This document shows positions 1 to 5,967 of a DNA stretch of 6,057 nucleotides, in pieces; the first letter of the stretch is position 1, and every line of letters starts with the position of its first letter. This stretch comes from Neisseria perflava. Its GTDB lineage: Bacteria; Pseudomonadota; Gammaproteobacteria; Burkholderiales; Neisseriaceae. Under the pieces are notes generated by a model. The model was not told the DNA's origin. It did no database searches and saw only the letters and a program-made list of their open reading frames with translations. Location: the NCBI RefSeq assembly GCF_024170405.1, contig NZ_JALJYC010000047.1, forward strand, positions 1 to 6,057. Direction: 5' to 3'. Made by a program: the position numbers and the translations under genes.

Positions 1-19
1 TCATTACAATCTTTCTTGT

Positions 20-63
20 CAGGAAAGGCAGTATGCTACTACATACTGGCCTTTTCTGTTTTT
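20..63 (+). terminator. Rho-independent terminator of an upstream gene
   Basis: Bases 20-35 pair with 42-58 to form a long hairpin with a six-base loop (CTACTA). The pairing is interrupted by one bulged C and one G/A mismatch, and a run of five T follows at 59-63. The T-run lies on the plus-strand exit side and there is no matching run on the other side, so it should end transcription of a plus-strand gene lying left of the window. No coding sequence of that gene is visible here. Confidence 0.7.
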
Positions 64-145
64 AAGAAAGTTGCAGTTGGTATGCGAATGTAAGGGCCTT
101 TTGTTTAAAGCAGAAACCGTTGGAAATAAGGAGGATTATCCATTT

Positions 146-187
146 ATGAAAAAATACAACACATCATTCCGCAAGGATAAAATTTAA
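146..187 (+). CDS. 13-residue ORF with strong ribosome binding site; leader peptide or gene remnant
   Basis: The ORF reads MKKYNTSFRKDKI and stops with TAA at 185-187. Its ribosome binding site, TAAGGAGG at 127-134, is much better than those of the two large genes, with 11 bases between it and the ATG. The TAA abuts the -35 box of the receptor promoter. The peptide is basic (five Lys/Arg of 13 residues) and has no recognisable family. I see no convincing promoter of its own between the upstream terminator and the ORF. It may be a small expressed peptide, the surviving start of a decayed gene, or chance. That it is translated is an inference from the ribosome binding site alone. Confidence 0.25.
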   Translation: MKKYNTSFRKDKI

Positions 188-216
188 TTGATAAGCAATA
201 TCATTAGTAGTAAAAT
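188..216 (+). promoter_or_regulatory. Sigma70-type promoter of the TonB-dependent receptor gene
   Basis: TTGATA (188-193) and TAAAAT (211-216) are separated by exactly 17 bases. Each differs from the -35 and -10 consensus by one position. Transcription would start near base 223, giving a leader of about 150 nt before the receptor ATG at 377. The Fur-box-like operator covers part of the -35 box and most of the spacer. Confidence 0.65.
190..208 (+). promoter_or_regulatory. Fur-box-like operator overlapping the receptor promoter
   Basis: The 19 bases GATAAGCAATATCATTAGT match 13 of 19 positions of the classical Fur consensus GATAATGATAATCATTATC, including GATAA on the left and ATCATTA on the right. 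The site lies inside the promoter, where iron-loaded Fur would block RNA polymerase. This predicts that the receptor is repressed when iron is plentiful and induced on starvation. Fur control of neisserial TonB-dependent receptors is well known; binding at this site is inferred. Confidence 0.6.
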
Positions 217-288
217 CCGCCACGAAGTTTGTCTGATTATTCTTATTTTTGCAAAAAACCGTTAAATTTTTGTGGAAATGCAAACAGT

Positions 289-327
289 CAAAACCAAAAC
301 ACAAATACAAACACAACACCGAAACAA
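289..327 (+). other. C/A-rich, nearly G/T-free stretch in the receptor mRNA leader
   Basis: This stretch is almost entirely A and C, with a single T (306) and a single G (321) between 290 and 326. It should be unstructured in the mRNA. Such tracts can act as translation enhancers or as landing sites for ribosomal protein S1 or small RNAs, but no specific function can be read from the sequence. Confidence 0.3.
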
Positions 328-338
328 GGCCGTCTGAA
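327..338 (+). repeat. DNA-uptake sequence (AG-DUS) in the leader, able to form a small hairpin
   Basis: This is an exact AGGCCGTCTGAA. The bases that follow complete a perfect 5-bp hairpin, GCCGT (329-333) with ACGGC (339-343) around the loop CTGAA, and ATTTT follows at 344-348. The site lies 38 bases upstream of the receptor start codon and inside the predicted transcript. Confidence 0.9.
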
Positions 339-364
339 ACGGCATTTTCCAACCTTTAAAAAAC

Positions 365-369
365 AGAGA
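365..369 (+). promoter_or_regulatory. Weak ribosome binding site of the receptor gene
   Basis: AGAGA lies seven bases before the ATG at 377 and is the best Shine-Dalgarno candidate. It is weak compared with TAAGGAGG at 127-134. The start is fixed mainly by the signal peptide that begins there. Confidence 0.4.
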
Positions 370-376
370 TTGACAG

Positions 377-2926
377 ATGAAACCTACCGTAATGATACTG
401 GCACTGGCTTCGGCCTTTTCCACGCCTTATGCTTTTGCCGATGAAACGGCAACGGCTGAGAATGCAGAAAACAATGTGGAATACAGCACCGACTTGGGCG
501 AGCTTGTGGTACGCGGCGAAACTTACGCCAATAAAATGGGTACGCAGCGTATCAGCGAGGAAAAAATCGAACGCCGCCCCAGCACCAACGGCAACCTGAC
601 CGAATTGTTGAAAAACAATGCCAATGTACAGTTTTCCAATACAGCGGAAAGTTCCACCAGTGGTGGGGAAATCAAGCCTGACGAAGTATCGTTTCACGGT
701 GAAAAATACTACAACAACAACTTCACCATCGATGGCATTTCCAACAATGACAACCTGAATCCGGGTTCGGGCGGTTACTATTCGGCGACAACTGTGGAAG
801 GTTTGAATCCTTGGGATTTACCGGCCGGCGGTACGCAATCTTTTTGGATTGACAGCGGCTTGGTTAAAAATCTGGAAGTATTCGACAGTAACGTGGCGGC
901 CAAATACGGCAACTTTACCGGCGGTGTAGTCAATGCCCAACTGAAAGATCCGAGCACCACCAAGGCCAGCGGTAAGATTTATATCCGAACCACCCGCGAT
1001 TCTTGGGCCAAACAACATATCGCCCCGGGTGATGAAGAGGATTTTGAAAATACGGCAAATCTGTACCAGCAGCCGCAATTTACCAAAAAAGAATACGGTG
1101 TTGTCATCAACCAGCCGATTAACGACCAAACCGGTATTCTTTTCTCATATGGCAAAAAAACATCCAATATTCCGTTTACCCACGGCACATTGCGCAATGC
1201 CGATGAAGCCACAGCGGTAGTCGGCGAAAATACCTACCGTTCCAGCCAATACCGCAGCAATGAAACATGGCTGCTACGCGGGCTGCACCGTACCGATTCC
1301 GGCGATACATGGAAAGCAACAGCCATGTATTCGCCACATGAATCGCGCTATTTGGTGCGCAATGTGGCAGACAGCAACTTTGCCAACAAAGGCGGCGGTG
1401 TCCGTTTTGATTTGGAATGGGACAAGGCATTTGATTGGGGCAATATGACCAGTCAGATTGCCTATCGCAAAACAGGCAATGAAATCAAATACGATGCTGA
1501 TGTTTACCGTCTGTACCGCCGTACTGCCAGCATTCCGTACCGTAGCAGTAGCACTACGGTAGGTTCAGGCGGTTACGGGGAGTGGGAAACCGAGAAAAGT
1601 ACGTTTACGCTGAAGCAGGATTATAATTTTGATTCCTTCTTTACCGGAGCAATCAAGCATCATGTCGGCTTCGGTTGGCAAACCGATTTTTCTGAGGCCA
1701 AATATGACCGCGCTTCAGCAGCCAATCTTTACACTTATACCGCTTCAAGCTCGGTAACGTGTGGCGATGCCGAAGAATGTATTGACGGCGAACAGTATGC
1801 CAGCCGTTGGACAACTTATGCGGCGCGTAACGTCAAGGTTAAAGACAACGTGTATTCGCTGTATGTACAAGACAATATGAGCTGGAAAAACTTGAGCGTG
1901 AATGCCGGTTTGCGTTTTGACCGTAATTCGTTCTTGGGTAATAACAATATTGCACCGCGTCTGGCTGTGGCCTATGACTTGTTTGGCGATACGCGCAGTC
2001 GGGTTTTCGGCGGCTTGAACCGTTATTACGGCAGCTCTATTCTGGCATATAAACTGCGTCAGGCGATTGGCAGTAATGAGACGTGTACCCGCACTTTGAG
2101 TAACGGTACACCCGGAGCATGGGGTTCTTGTACCTCGGGTACGGGCGGTTCGGTCAGCTATGATGTATCCGGTTTGAAAACTCCGTATAGCGATGAAGCG
2201 GTCTTGGGTTTTACCCAAAAAATGTTTAATACTGTATGGACAGCCAAATGGGTACACCGTAACGGCAAAGACCAGTTTACCCGCCGCAACCGCAGCGAAA
2301 CCGATACAACCCGCATTATGACCAATGACGGTTGGAGCAAAAACAATACCTTTACCTTGTCCGTCGCACCGGAAAAAGCACATGAATTCAAATATGCAAC
2401 CATAGATTGGAACTTTGGTGTTTCGGTACAGAAAACCAAGACTAACAACAGCTATTACGATTCATCAAGCTACAATGACACGGATAAAGCCATTTATCAG
2501 AATCAATTGATGAATGCGGAAGAATTACCGCCGACCGATTTCAATGTGCCGTGGCGTACATTCTTGTCGTTGAATACGTATTTTCCAAAAATCCGTTTGA
2601 ATTGGGATCAACGTTTCAGTTGGAACGGCGCACGTAAATACCTGTATGCATCCAGTACGATTGATTGCTCAAGCAGTACGACCTATGCTTCTGCCTGCGG
2701 CAGCTATACCGGTGAAGCAACCTTATATAGGGATGCGGAACTGAAACGCGCATTTATTGTCGATTGGCGTTTTGCCTATAGCAAAAAAATGCCGTTCGGT
2801 CACAGCTTGGAGTTGACCTTGGATGTCAACAACGTGTTTGACAAAGTAACCTTCAGCACGACCAGCAGCGGTACAACCTACAAAATGGGTCGTAACTACT
2901 GGTTTGGCGCAAGCTACAAATGGTAA
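377..2926 (+). CDS. Outer-membrane TonB-dependent receptor, YddB/FusA-like, probable iron-protein importer
   Basis: This 849-residue protein has a Sec signal peptide (residues 1-21, AFA before Asp22), a TonB-box-like stretch GELVV (41-45), a plug domain at about 50-195 and a beta-barrel from about 200 to the C-terminal Trp849. The plug carries the usual YNNNFTIDGI-type segment (112-121). Remembered E. coli YddB aligns clearly: ERLPTGNGNISDLL matches residues 65-78, LIDGISATNNLNP matches 117-129, and YRTTRSDWLTSHI matches 203-215. YddB works with the M16 protease PqqL, and an M16 gene follows here after 92 bases. By analogy with FusA it would move a small iron protein, perhaps a ferredoxin, across the outer membrane using TonB energy. 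The substrate is inferred, not seen. All six mature cysteines fall in close pairs (462/467, 570/585, 764/774), probably loop disulfides. Expression is probably Fur-repressed. The gene is AT-richer than its neighbour and contains no DUS. Confidence 0.92.
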   Translation: MKPTVMILALASAFSTPYAFADETATAENAENNVEYSTDLGELVVRGETYANKMGTQRISEEKIERRPSTNGNLTELLKNNANVQFSNTAESSTSGGEIKPDEVSFHGEKYYNNNFTIDGISNNDNLNPGSGGYYSATTVEGLNPWDLPAGGTQSFWIDSGLVKNLEVFDSNVAAKYGNFTGGVVNAQLKDPSTTKASGKIYIRTTRDSWAKQHIAPGDEEDFENTANLYQQPQFTKKEYGVVINQPINDQTGILFSYGKKTSNIPFTHGTLRNADEATAVVGENTYRSSQYRSNETWLLRGLHRTDSGDTWKATAMYSPHESRYLVRNVADSNFANKGGGVRFDLEWDKAFDWGNMTSQIAYRKTGNEIKYDADVYRLYRRTASIPYRSSSTTVGSGGYGEWETEKSTFTLKQDYNFDSFFTGAIKHHVGFGWQTDFSEAKYDRASAANLYTYTASSSVTCGDAEECIDGEQYASRWTTYAARNVKVKDNVYSLYVQDNMSWKNLSVNAGLRFDRNSFLGNNNIAPRLAVAYDLFGDTRSRVFGGLNRYYGSSILAYKLRQAIGSNETCTRTLSNGTPGAWGSCTSGTGGSVSYDVSGLKTPYSDEAVLGFTQKMFNTVWTAKWVHRNGKDQFTRRNRSETDTTRIMTNDGWSKNNTFTLSVAPEKAHEFKYATIDWNFGVSVQKTKTNNSYYDSSSYNDTDKAIYQNQLMNAEELPPTDFNVPWRTFLSLNTYFPKIRLNWDQRFSWNGARKYLYASSTIDCSSSTTYASACGSYTGEATLYRDAELKRAFIVDWRFAYSKKMPFGHSLELTLDVNNVFDKVTFSTTSSGTTYKMGRNYWFGASYKW

Positions 2927-2951
2927 ACCCGCGTAAAGCAGCTTAGCCTTT

Positions 2952-2963
2952 TTCAGACGGCCT
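2952..2963 (-). repeat. DNA-uptake sequence (AG-DUS), minus strand
   Basis: TTCAGACGGCCT is the exact reverse complement of AG-DUS. It forms the left arm of the terminator stem after the receptor gene. Confidence 0.92.
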
Positions 2964-2973
2964 AGTATCATCT

Positions 2974-2985
2974 AGGCCGTCTGAA
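2974..2985 (+). repeat. DNA-uptake sequence (AG-DUS), plus strand
   Basis: Exact AGGCCGTCTGAA forming the right arm of the terminator stem after the receptor gene. Confidence 0.92.
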
Positions 2986-3018
2986 ATTTTATACTTTTCA
3001 TATAGAAAACAAAATCCT

Positions 3019-5781
3019 ATGAATCCTCTAATCCCCCAAATCATCCTCACCGCTGCTGTGACTACTGCGGCCTTGCCCGCCCATGCCGAAAATACCTATA
3101 CCACAGGCCGTCTGAATAACGGTTTGGTTTACCACATTCTCAATGCACCCGCCGAAAAAGGGCGGGTGGAAGTGCAGTTGCAAGTCGGCGTGGGTGCGAG
3201 CGACGAAAACGGCACATCGGAAATCGGTGTGGCGCATATGGTCGAGCATATGGTGTTCCGCCGTGCGCCGGATTATCCCGACGGCGTGGGCGATACCCTG
3301 ATTGCGCAGGGCTGGCGGCGCGGGGCGAATTTTAATGCCATGACCAATTACGAGCGCACGCTCTACCGTTTCAGCCCGAACAAGGGTAAGCCGCAGTTGG
3401 ACGATACCTTGAAAGCGCTGTCGGCGATGGTGTCGCCGCACCGTTTCGCGCAGGCTGATTGGACGAAAGAGCAGCAGGTCATCGAAGCGGAATGGCGCAA
3501 CGGTCTGGGCGTGTCCGAGCGCATGAACCGCAAGCGCAACGAAGTCTTGCGCAGCGGCAGCCGCCAGTCGCGCCATGCGATTATCGGCACGCAACAGAGT
3601 ATTCAGACCACGCCGCTTTCGGTGTTGCAGGCGTTTTTCGACCGCTGGTATGTGGCGGACAATATGCAGATTATGCTGGCGGGTGATATTGCCGAGGCCG
3701 AGGCCAAGCCTTTGTTGGAACGCTATTTCGGCCGTCTGAAAACAGGTAATTTGCCCGACCGCAGCGGGGCGTATTACGAGCCGGAGTTAGTAAAAGGCTG
3801 GCATGTGGCGCAGTTGCAGGATAAAGACAGCGGCGGCAGCTTTGTGGCGGTGTTGTTCCGCCAAAACGACGTGCCTTCAAGGGTTTACGGTGATATAAGC
3901 GGCACGCGCGAGCGCATGATTGACCGCTTTGCCGCGCAGATTCTGGCGCAGCGGGTGAAAAATAATTTGGGCGGCCTGCCCAAGGCGGTGAGCACCATCA
4001 CCACGCGCAAAGCCGACATCGGCCGCGAAACGGTGGCGGTGGGTTTGGTGGCTTCGGTTACGCCCGACGGCCACGCGCAGGGTTTGCAGGAAATTCTGAA
4101 ATTACGCGAGCGCATTTTGCGCGAACCAGTGTCACAGGCCGAATTTGACGAATATATGAATACCATGCAGGCGGCGGTGAAACGCGCCGAAACGAAAACC
4201 ACGCTGCCCGAGCCGTTTGGCGACGCGGTGCAGTCGGTGAGCGAAAAAGCATTCAACGGCCAACCGGTAACCACGCAGGCGCAGAATGCCGCCGCTGCCA
4301 AGCCGGTATTGGCCGCGCTAAAGCCCGCCGATATTACGGCGCGTTTGCAGCAATGGCTGAACGCCGATGACAAGCTGGTGCAAATCCAAGCGCCGGCCTT
4401 AACCGAAATCAAAGATTTTCCGACGGCCTCGGAGATTGAGGCGCAGGCAGGCCGTCTGAAAACAGCGGCATTGCCCAAGCTGCAAGCGAAAACGCAAGCG
4501 GGCAAGGGTGCGTTTGCCGATAAAGCCGTCAAGGGCAAAATTACGGCCGAAAGCTACGACAAATCGTTGAAGATTACCCGCTGGACACTGAAAAACGGCG
4601 ATAAAGTGGTGGTCTTGCAAAACCCTGTGGCTGACGGAAAAACCTATCTGCAAGCCTACGGCCATACTGGCTTTATGAGCGCGGGCGCGAATCCGTGGCA
4701 GTCGCAACTGGCGCAGCAGATTGTGTGGCAGTCTGCGCCGCAAGGCTGGACGGCGGAGCAGCTGAACGAGTGGAAAAAAGCGCACAAAGTCAATCTGGGC
4801 ATGAGTTTGCGCAGTGTCGACAGCAAGCTGGAGGGCAATGCACCGGATAAGGAAACCGAAAACCTGCTGCACCTGTATCACGCGCAGATGACCACGCCGC
4901 AGGTGGGCGAAGGCTACCGCGATTCGATTATGGCCATGATGCGCCGCCTGATTATGGACGAAGGCGCCAGCCGCGCCGCCAAAGACAAGGCGGTAAGCGA
5001 ATTGCGCTTCGGCGGCAAAGCCTATGCCGCGCCGACGCAAACCGAATTGGAAGAAACCGAAGAAGCGCAACTGTTGGCGCAATGGGAAACATTGAGCCGC
5101 GCTCCGACCACGTATTACATCCTGACCGCGCAGAAGCCGTCCAAACTCAAACCGCTGGTGCAAAAATATCTGGCCGGTATTGAGCGCACGCCGTCCGGCG
5201 CGGCCAAGCCGTATCAGGCATTAAGCGGAGCCAAGGTAGAACGTCTGCCGGTGAACACGGAAAACCGCAGCGATGTCGCCGCCTGGTCGTTTACGCCTTA
5301 CCAGTGGTCGCCGCAAACCGCCGCCCAAATCGCCATCTTGCGCACGCTGGCCTACGAGCAGCTCAAAGGCGAATTGCGCGACAAAGCGTTGGGCGTGTAC
5401 AGCCTGAAATTTGAAAGCACGCTTAATCCCGACAGCAACCGCGTGGAAAGCGAGCTGCGCTTTGCCACCACGCCGGATAAGGCCGACGCGCTGTGGCGTT
5501 TGGGCGAAAGCACGCTGGCCGCTTTGCCGCAAACGATTAGCGAGCAGCAGGTTGCGCCGCTGCGCAGCCAGTTTGTCGAACAGGAAAAAGGCCGTCTGAA
5601 AAGCCCCGAGATTTGGCTCAACCGCTTGGTCTTGAGCGAGCAGCATTTGGGCGACGCGCGTTATCTGCGCGAAATGGACAAGCTGGCTGACAGCCTGACC
5701 GCCGAACAATTACGTGCCACAGCCAAGCTGTTGTGGAATCCGCAAAACCGCAGGGTGTTGATTGCCGATCCGATGAAGTAG
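3019..5781 (+). CDS. pqqL: Exported M16 family zinc protease, PqqL/FusC-like
   Basis: This 920-residue protein is close to the length of E. coli PqqL (about 930). A signal peptide ending AHA at residue 23 sends it to the periplasm, although the N-terminus has no basic residue. The inverted zinc motif HxxEH is H73-M-V-E76-H77. The distal zinc ligand is E158 in EQQVIEAEW, with the family's conserved Glu seven residues earlier (E151). The C-terminal half carries the M16 Arg/Tyr pair R787 and Y794 in LRDKALGVY. RRGANFNAMTNYERTLY (100-116) resembles PqqL RFGRDVNAYTSYDETVY. Together these predict an intact, active, two-half M16 clamshell enzyme. FusC, the characterised relative, cuts imported ferredoxin in the periplasm to free its iron, and the receptor gene upstream fits that role here; the actual substrate is unknown. 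The protein has no cysteine. No clear promoter or strong ribosome binding site precedes it, and no in-frame upstream ATG offers another start. Four DUS copies lie in the gene, all read as GRL(K/N). Confidence 0.93.
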   Translation: MNPLIPQIILTAAVTTAALPAHAENTYTTGRLNNGLVYHILNAPAEKGRVEVQLQVGVGASDENGTSEIGVAHMVEHMVFRRAPDYPDGVGDTLIAQGWRRGANFNAMTNYERTLYRFSPNKGKPQLDDTLKALSAMVSPHRFAQADWTKEQQVIEAEWRNGLGVSERMNRKRNEVLRSGSRQSRHAIIGTQQSIQTTPLSVLQAFFDRWYVADNMQIMLAGDIAEAEAKPLLERYFGRLKTGNLPDRSGAYYEPELVKGWHVAQLQDKDSGGSFVAVLFRQNDVPSRVYGDISGTRERMIDRFAAQILAQRVKNNLGGLPKAVSTITTRKADIGRETVAVGLVASVTPDGHAQGLQEILKLRERILREPVSQAEFDEYMNTMQAAVKRAETKTTLPEPFGDAVQSVSEKAFNGQPVTTQAQNAAAAKPVLAALKPADITARLQQWLNADDKLVQIQAPALTEIKDFPTASEIEAQAGRLKTAALPKLQAKTQAGKGAFADKAVKGKITAESYDKSLKITRWTLKNGDKVVVLQNPVADGKTYLQAYGHTGFMSAGANPWQSQLAQQIVWQSAPQGWTAEQLNEWKKAHKVNLGMSLRSVDSKLEGNAPDKETENLLHLYHAQMTTPQVGEGYRDSIMAMMRRLIMDEGASRAAKDKAVSELRFGGKAYAAPTQTELEETEEAQLLAQWETLSRAPTTYYILTAQKPSKLKPLVQKYLAGIERTPSGAAKPYQALSGAKVERLPVNTENRSDVAAWSFTPYQWSPQTAAQIAILRTLAYEQLKGELRDKALGVYSLKFESTLNPDSNRVESELRFATTPDKADALWRLGESTLAALPQTISEQQVAPLRSQFVEQEKGRLKSPEIWLNRLVLSEQHLGDARYLREMDKLADSLTAEQLRATAKLLWNPQNRRVLIADPMK
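3105..3116 (+). repeat. DNA-uptake sequence (AG-DUS) inside the protease gene
   Basis: Exact AGGCCGTCTGAA, read as Gly30-Arg31-Leu32-Asn33 just after the signal peptide. Confidence 0.9.
3729..3740 (+). repeat. DNA-uptake sequence variant inside the protease gene
   Basis: CGGCCGTCTGAA keeps the ten-base core GCCGTCTGAA and differs from AG-DUS only at the first base. It is read as Gly238-Arg239-Leu240-Lys241. Confidence 0.8.
4449..4460 (+). repeat. DNA-uptake sequence (AG-DUS) inside the protease gene
   Basis: Exact AGGCCGTCTGAA, read as Gly478-Arg479-Leu480-Lys481. It lies in the low-complexity Ala/Lys/Gln-rich stretch (about 470-510) that probably links the two halves of the enzyme. Confidence 0.9.
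5589..5600 (+). repeat. DNA-uptake sequence (AG-DUS) inside the protease gene
   Basis: Exact AGGCCGTCTGAA, read as Gly858-Arg859-Leu860-Lys861 near the C-terminus, in the same frame as the other three in-gene copies. Confidence 0.9.
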
Positions 5782-5791
5782 GGTGATAGAA

Positions 5792-5920
5792 AACGTGAGT
5801 TCGGGATAGGCATTTTAAATATTTTTATTGTTTTTAAAAATATGCGGATTCTGTCCAGTAATAGAAACACGTTTCTGAAATTTAAAAAGATATTCCATAT
5901 GCTTATCCCGAACTCACGTT
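5792..5920. mobile_element. MITE-like element with 22-bp terminal inverted repeats
   Basis: Bases 5792-5813 (beginning AACGTGAGTTCGGGATA) are the inverted repeat of 5899-5920: 21 of 22 positions pair and the other is a G/T wobble. The 85-base interior is AT-rich, has no ORF, and carries two smaller palindromes: ATATTTTTA/TAAAAATAT (5819-5827 and 5835-5843) and AGAAAC/GTTTCT (5863-5868 and 5871-5876). TAGAAAA occurs at 5787-5793 and again at 5920-5926, a possible target duplication that overlaps the repeat ends. It is not a Correia/NEMIS element or a dRS3 repeat by its ends. Size, ends and lack of coding content fit a non-autonomous transposable element; the transcript would fold into a long hairpin. 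Confidence 0.6.
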
Positions 5921-5925
5921 AGAAA

Positions 5926-5937
5926 AGGCCGTCTGAA
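5926..5937 (+). repeat. DNA-uptake sequence (AG-DUS) in the downstream terminator
   Basis: Exact AGGCCGTCTGAA forming the left arm of the terminator. Confidence 0.9.
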
Positions 5938-5942
5938 AAAAT

Positions 5943-5954
5943 TTCAGACGGTCT
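5943..5954 (-). repeat. DNA-uptake sequence variant, minus strand
   Basis: Read on the minus strand this is AGACCGTCTGAA, one base different from AG-DUS. The changed base makes the G/T wobble in the terminator stem. Confidence 0.75.
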
Positions 5955-5967
5955 TTATTTTATAAAA

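Larger units (their letters stand above)
2951..2990 (+). terminator. DUS-pair terminator between receptor and protease genes
   Basis: Bases 2951-2965 and 2972-2986 form a perfect 15-bp stem with the six-base loop TATCAT, followed by TTTT (2987-2990). Each arm contains a full AG-DUS. This is the usual neisserial design of an inverted DUS pair serving as terminator. It begins 24 bases after the receptor stop codon, so it should end or reduce transcription before the protease gene. Confidence 0.85.
5924..5960 (+). terminator. DUS-pair terminator downstream of the protease gene
   Basis: Bases 5924-5938 pair with 5942-5956 in a 15-bp stem with one G/T wobble and an AAA loop, followed by ATTT. On the minus strand the stem is followed by TCTAACG after a T-run in the arm, so it may also stop the leftward-reading transposase. 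It lies beyond the MITE-like element, which therefore appears to separate the protease stop codon from its terminator. Confidence 0.75.

Noticed and set aside
231..248. Possible second Fur box just downstream of the promoter
   Set aside because: The AT-rich sequence gives only scattered matches to the consensus and lacks the two ordered half-sites seen at 190-208.
1..376. RNA gene or riboswitch in the upstream region
   Set aside because: Only a terminator hairpin and a small leader hairpin are seen. No tRNA fold or recognisable riboswitch core is present.
1154..1160. Run of seven A in the receptor gene as a phase-variation tract
   Set aside because: It is too short and of the wrong type compared with known neisserial slippage tracts, and the reading frame is intact around it.
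1745..2383. Minus-strand ORF of 212 residues opposite the receptor gene
   Set aside because: It is fully contained in a clearly coding receptor segment whose plus-strand frame aligns with YddB. No family features are visible on the opposite strand.
3885..5163. Long minus-strand ORFs of 217 and 254 residues opposite the protease gene
   Set aside because: They lie wholly within the GC-rich protease gene, show no domain or sensible composition, and have no ribosome binding site. They are antisense shadows of biased codon use.
5782..5967. Correia/NEMIS element or dRS3 repeat after the protease gene
   Set aside because: The inverted ends (AACGTGAGTTCGGG) do not resemble the Correia ends or the ATTCCC/GGGAAT core of dRS3.
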